From Karalla daura (taxonomy: Eukaryota > Chordata > Actinopteri > Chaetodontiformes > Leiognathidae), in assembly GCA_029224185.1 (NCBI GenBank), contig CM055211.1, positions 1,242,058 to 1,306,057 of the forward strand: a stretch of 64,000 bases of DNA, written 5' to 3'. The notes under the pieces are model-generated. The model saw only the letters and a program-made list of their open reading frames with translations, did not search any database and was not told the origin of the DNA. Shown here one piece after another: positions 60,748-64,000 of the stretch; the first letter of the stretch is position 1; every line of letters begins with the position of its first letter. The translations under genes were made by a program, and so were the position numbers.

Positions 60748-61253
60748 GACATCCGGTAGTAGTAGAGAACCGTGGTGCTGCAGCGGTGGCCAGGCCACCG
60801 CGACACTGGGCATGTAACCATCCCAATGTCATTTACCTAAAGCTAATAGCATAGCATAGCATAGCATAAGCTAATAGCATAGCATAAGCTAATAGCATAG
60901 CATAAGCTAATAGCATAGCATAAGCTAATAGCATAGCATAAGCTAATAGCATAGCATAGCATATGGTAATGCTAAGAGGCTAATTCGCCCTGTACAGGGC
61001 CCGCCTCTCTCTGCAGCACACGGTTCAGTAGAGTAGGCCTAGATAGGGAGGGACACCTCGGGGCGGGACTCGATAGGTAGCTACGAAACCACCAGCACCC
61101 TCGAGGGGATTTTATGAAAAAATGGCTTCATTGACATTTCCTTTGAAAACATAATTCCCTCTTTTCACTGTTTTTTTCACTCTGAGCCCTCCTCACTCAT
61201 CCCCGTCTTGTCCCCCGGACGTGTCTCATCTGTGTCTTATTCTCCCCGGATGT

Positions 61254-61479
61254 GTCCTCAGGGGGACTCGAACCCCCGGTGCTGACATGGAAGCCCACAT
61301 CTCTATCCACTACACCATCCAGCTTCAAACATCTCCTTCACATAGCACCAGAGCATTGGGATCTTCTGGTGGAAGGACGAAAACTCACCAAAGAACAGTT
61401 GAGGTGGCAGGACTCGAACCCTGGTCCACCAGGAGCCAAGCCTTCCCTTATCCTGATGAGCTATTTCACCACATCCACA
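61254..61479 (-). repeat. two minus-strand tRNA-like modules, unit 3
   Basis: Modules e and f as in the other units, B boxes intact. Confidence 0.5.
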
Positions 61480-63267
61480 GCAGTTTAAACAATATATATA
61501 TATCATCTCAAAATTCAACTATAGAGCCCTGGAAGCCCTGGATGGAGGGACATCCCTGACGAGTGCTGAACACCTTGGATGGTCCAGCCCTCTGGTGCTC
61601 ATGTGTGGATGTACAACCCTGACTATCTACAACACCTCATGTCACCTCATCCTCTGAGACACAACTTGTGATCTTTGTCTTTACTGATGACAGATGAGAC
61701 ACTCATCATGGTTACAGATAAAATTCTTTTAATGAGACAAAACACTTGAACATACTTGAGGGCTTGCTTCACATTTGCACATTAAGAATGAATGCATCGT
61801 GCCACGTTTGGAGCTGAAAGCTCACATATCTCACCTTGTTTTCAGATCTCTAGCGACTTCGGAATGATTCTACAACAGATTTTTGGAATAAGACTGCAAA
61901 TTTTGCATTCACAATAAACACGTTGCAATAATCAAATGAACCACTGAGCCCTTTAAAGGTGCTCCTCATAGTGTTGTCTATGTTTCTACAAGCATCAGTT
62001 CTGCAGAGGACAACAATGTAGAGAAAAACATTTTCAAAGATGAAATTAGAGAAGAAGAAAATAAACATCAATGACACGGGTCCTTTAAATATCATAAAAG
62101 AAGTTTATTTTCTACCAAATAAATTTCATACGGAAAGGCACTCTTTGGAATTTACACTGGACTGTGCTGTGGTCCCTCCACCTCCAGTAAAGTGTTATTT
62201 ATTTTGTTGTGGAAAAATTCTTCTGTCAATGCGTCTGGGAAAATCAAAAAGCAAGACTGGAACAGGGACCAAGTGTTTGTTCTCTGCAGAGAAGGAAGAC
62301 GGCACACTCTGACCACTGCCAGTGGATCAGAGGACTGCTTCCCTGAAGGACAGGCCACAATGCATTTAATCCTGACCTCCAGGAACACACCCCTCAGTGT
62401 GAAAACTATTTGGTCACAATAAAGAAATGTCAGGAGCCGAGCAAGTCTTTACAAATGGTGTCCTGTGAGCAGGTCACTTTGATTAAGACAAAGGACAGAT
62501 AAAGGAGGTGTGAAGGATCCTAGGAAGGACCTCCACACAGTTCCCATACTTTGATCACTGAAGCTGATACATTTTTATATAGGAAGAGGCTAAAACACAA
62601 AGATCAGTTAAAAGTAAACACATCTAATGAAAATTTCCACCACCATTTAAAGTCAAAAGGTTTTTTAATCATCATTTAAACTTTTGCAGTCTGACCAAAG
62701 TTAAGGCTCCATTTGATGTGGTCGGACACGACCAGGAGCACAAACTCAGGGAGGGGGACCCAAATGAATGACTCTTCACTGGTGAGCAGTGAAATGAAAC
62801 GATTTGATCAGGAACCAACGGCACTCATAAGGAGGCAGACAGAAGCACAACACAAACCTCTACGAAGCTGACGAACAAGCAAAAGGCTGACGAGGAGAAA
62901 GACAAAAGATAAAGACAAATAGTGGACAGCTGATGGCTGAAGCTTGATCGCAGGCAGACAAAACCTACAGCCAAAACATCTTTCTGCTCTGAGCTACCGG
63001 GTCTCTGTGTTCGCTGCTCCTGGCGTTAGCTGCTCCTGGCGTTAGCTGCTACATACCAGCTGGTTTTCGTAGCTGAAGCTGCTCCGCTCCAGGTCTGGGT
63101 GACTGACATCGGCTGCTCCTGCCTCTCTCGTCTCTCCAGCGGCTGCAGCTCCTCCACTCGGACAGGAAACTAAACAGCAGACAAAGCAGCTCACCGAGCT
63201 GAAAGCTTGGACCAGAGCGGCAGAAGGTTGCTAACCTCTGTCGACCTGCTCCTCTGCTCCTCCACAG

Positions 63268-63320
63268 GCGCTCTCGGTCATGTGACCAAATACGTGACGT
63301 CACAAAACAGCGACTTTAGC
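63268..63320. promoter_or_regulatory. promoter-like core P1, unit 3
   Basis: GGTCATGTGACC then TGACGTCA (63295-63302), identical in layout to the unit 1 core. Confidence 0.45.
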
Positions 63321-64000
63321 AGCGCGACGAGAGAGGCAGAAGCTCCTGGTGTCAGGAGCAGCCGACACATCTACCGAGGAGCTCAGAGCAGAAAGATATT
63401 TTAGCTGTAGGTTTTGAGCATCCTTCCTCTCTGCCTGCGGTCAAGCTTCAGCCATCAGGTGTCCGGTATTTGTGTTTATCTTTTGTCTTTCTCCTCGTGA
63501 ACCTAACAAACACAAAACGGAGCATGTTTAACAGGTTCTGTGGTGAGTTTGATCGTTACAAAATAATTATTGTAAATGTAAAACCTACCCTCTTATTACA
63601 AAAATCGTTTGTAGAATCATACAAGAGTTCCTGGACATCTGGCAAGGTAAGATATGTAAGATAAGCTCCAAACAAGTCCTAAAGTGGGCTCAAGTGTTTT
63701 GTCTCATCAAAAGAATTTCATTTGTGACCATGATGAGTGTCTCATCTGTTTCAGGAAAGACGACAGTCATCAGCTGTGTCTCAGAGGATGAGGTGACATG
63801 AGGTGTTGTAGACAGTCAGGGTTGTACATCCACACCTGAGCACCAGAGGGCTGGACCATCCAAGGTGTTCAGCACTTGTCAGGGATGTCCCTCCATCCAG
63901 GGCGTCCAGGGCTCTATGGTTGAATTTTGAGATGTTAGATGATAAACCCTAACTGCTGTGGATGTGGTGAAATAGCTCAGCAGGAGAAGAGAAGGCTTGG

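Larger units (their letters stand above)
59253..64000. repeat. macrosatellite unit 3 (cut by window end)
   Basis: Third copy, truncated at 64000. P2 CRE 59274, CTCF-like 59829 and 60144, tRNA-like a/b/d 60252-60747, TAATAGCATAGCATA tandem 60840-60963, minus e/f 61254-61479, minus exon-like segment 61835-62000, P1 CRE 63295, plus exon-like end 63646, CTCF-like 63840. The sequence continues in the unit pattern to the last base, so the array extends beyond the window. Confidence 0.88.

Overview
The window is nuclear DNA of a bony fish, most likely a teleost. It carries multi-exon vertebrate genes with short introns, a tandem array of single-exon trace amine-associated receptors (TAARs) of a fish-type subfamily, and very many CA/CT microsatellites and C/G homopolymers. 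No bacterial or viral gene was seen.

Layout. (1) 100-3888, + strand: the last 12 coding exons of glycerol kinase (gk), about 310 C-terminal residues, then a 3' UTR region with a long CT microsatellite. (2) 6080-10465, + strand: a complete ten-exon gene for the atypical nuclear I-kappa-B protein zeta (nfkbiz), 409 residues, with a short N-terminus, an OCA-type motif and ankyrin repeats; one intron holds about 17 copies of a 46-bp minisatellite. (3) 10466-13472: intergenic, no gene recognised. (4) 13473-31918, + strand: nine intact TAAR genes in tandem, 328-329 codons each. All carry the TAAR TM7 fingerprint, all have Ser instead of Asp at position 3.32, and all have Asp at 5.42, the hallmark of the fish TAARs with a relocated amine-binding acid. 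Genes 7-9 and their flanks are a block copy of genes 1-3; a 202-bp hAT-like MITE between genes 1 and 2 recurs at the same place between genes 7 and 8. (5) 31919-45960: repeat-rich sequence with an inverted partial copy of the later macrosatellite (33.0-35.4 kb), a low-feature stretch, an 830-bp polypurine tract, a TATA-driven two-exon locus of unknown coding status, and duplicated CRE-containing promoter-like segments. (6) about 45960 to the window end: a tandem macrosatellite of about 6.7 kb per unit (two complete units and part of a third).

Each macrosatellite unit has two promoter-like cores (an E-box plus the CRE palindrome TGACGTCA) with arms running outward, exon-like segments with consensus splice sites, several degenerate tRNA-like modules with recognisable A and B boxes, and copies of a CTCF-like motif in both orientations. 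The unit is not a known element to me and contains no convincing long protein gene. It is the best candidate here for an undescribed system: an array of divergently organised, possibly non-coding transcription units with insulator-like and Pol III-like signals.

Limits. Exon borders rest on reading-frame continuity, splice consensus and remembered family sequence. Receptor numbering in the Ballesteros-Weinstein scheme was done by hand from DRY, P5.50, P6.50 and NPxxY. No alignment, folding or database search was run.
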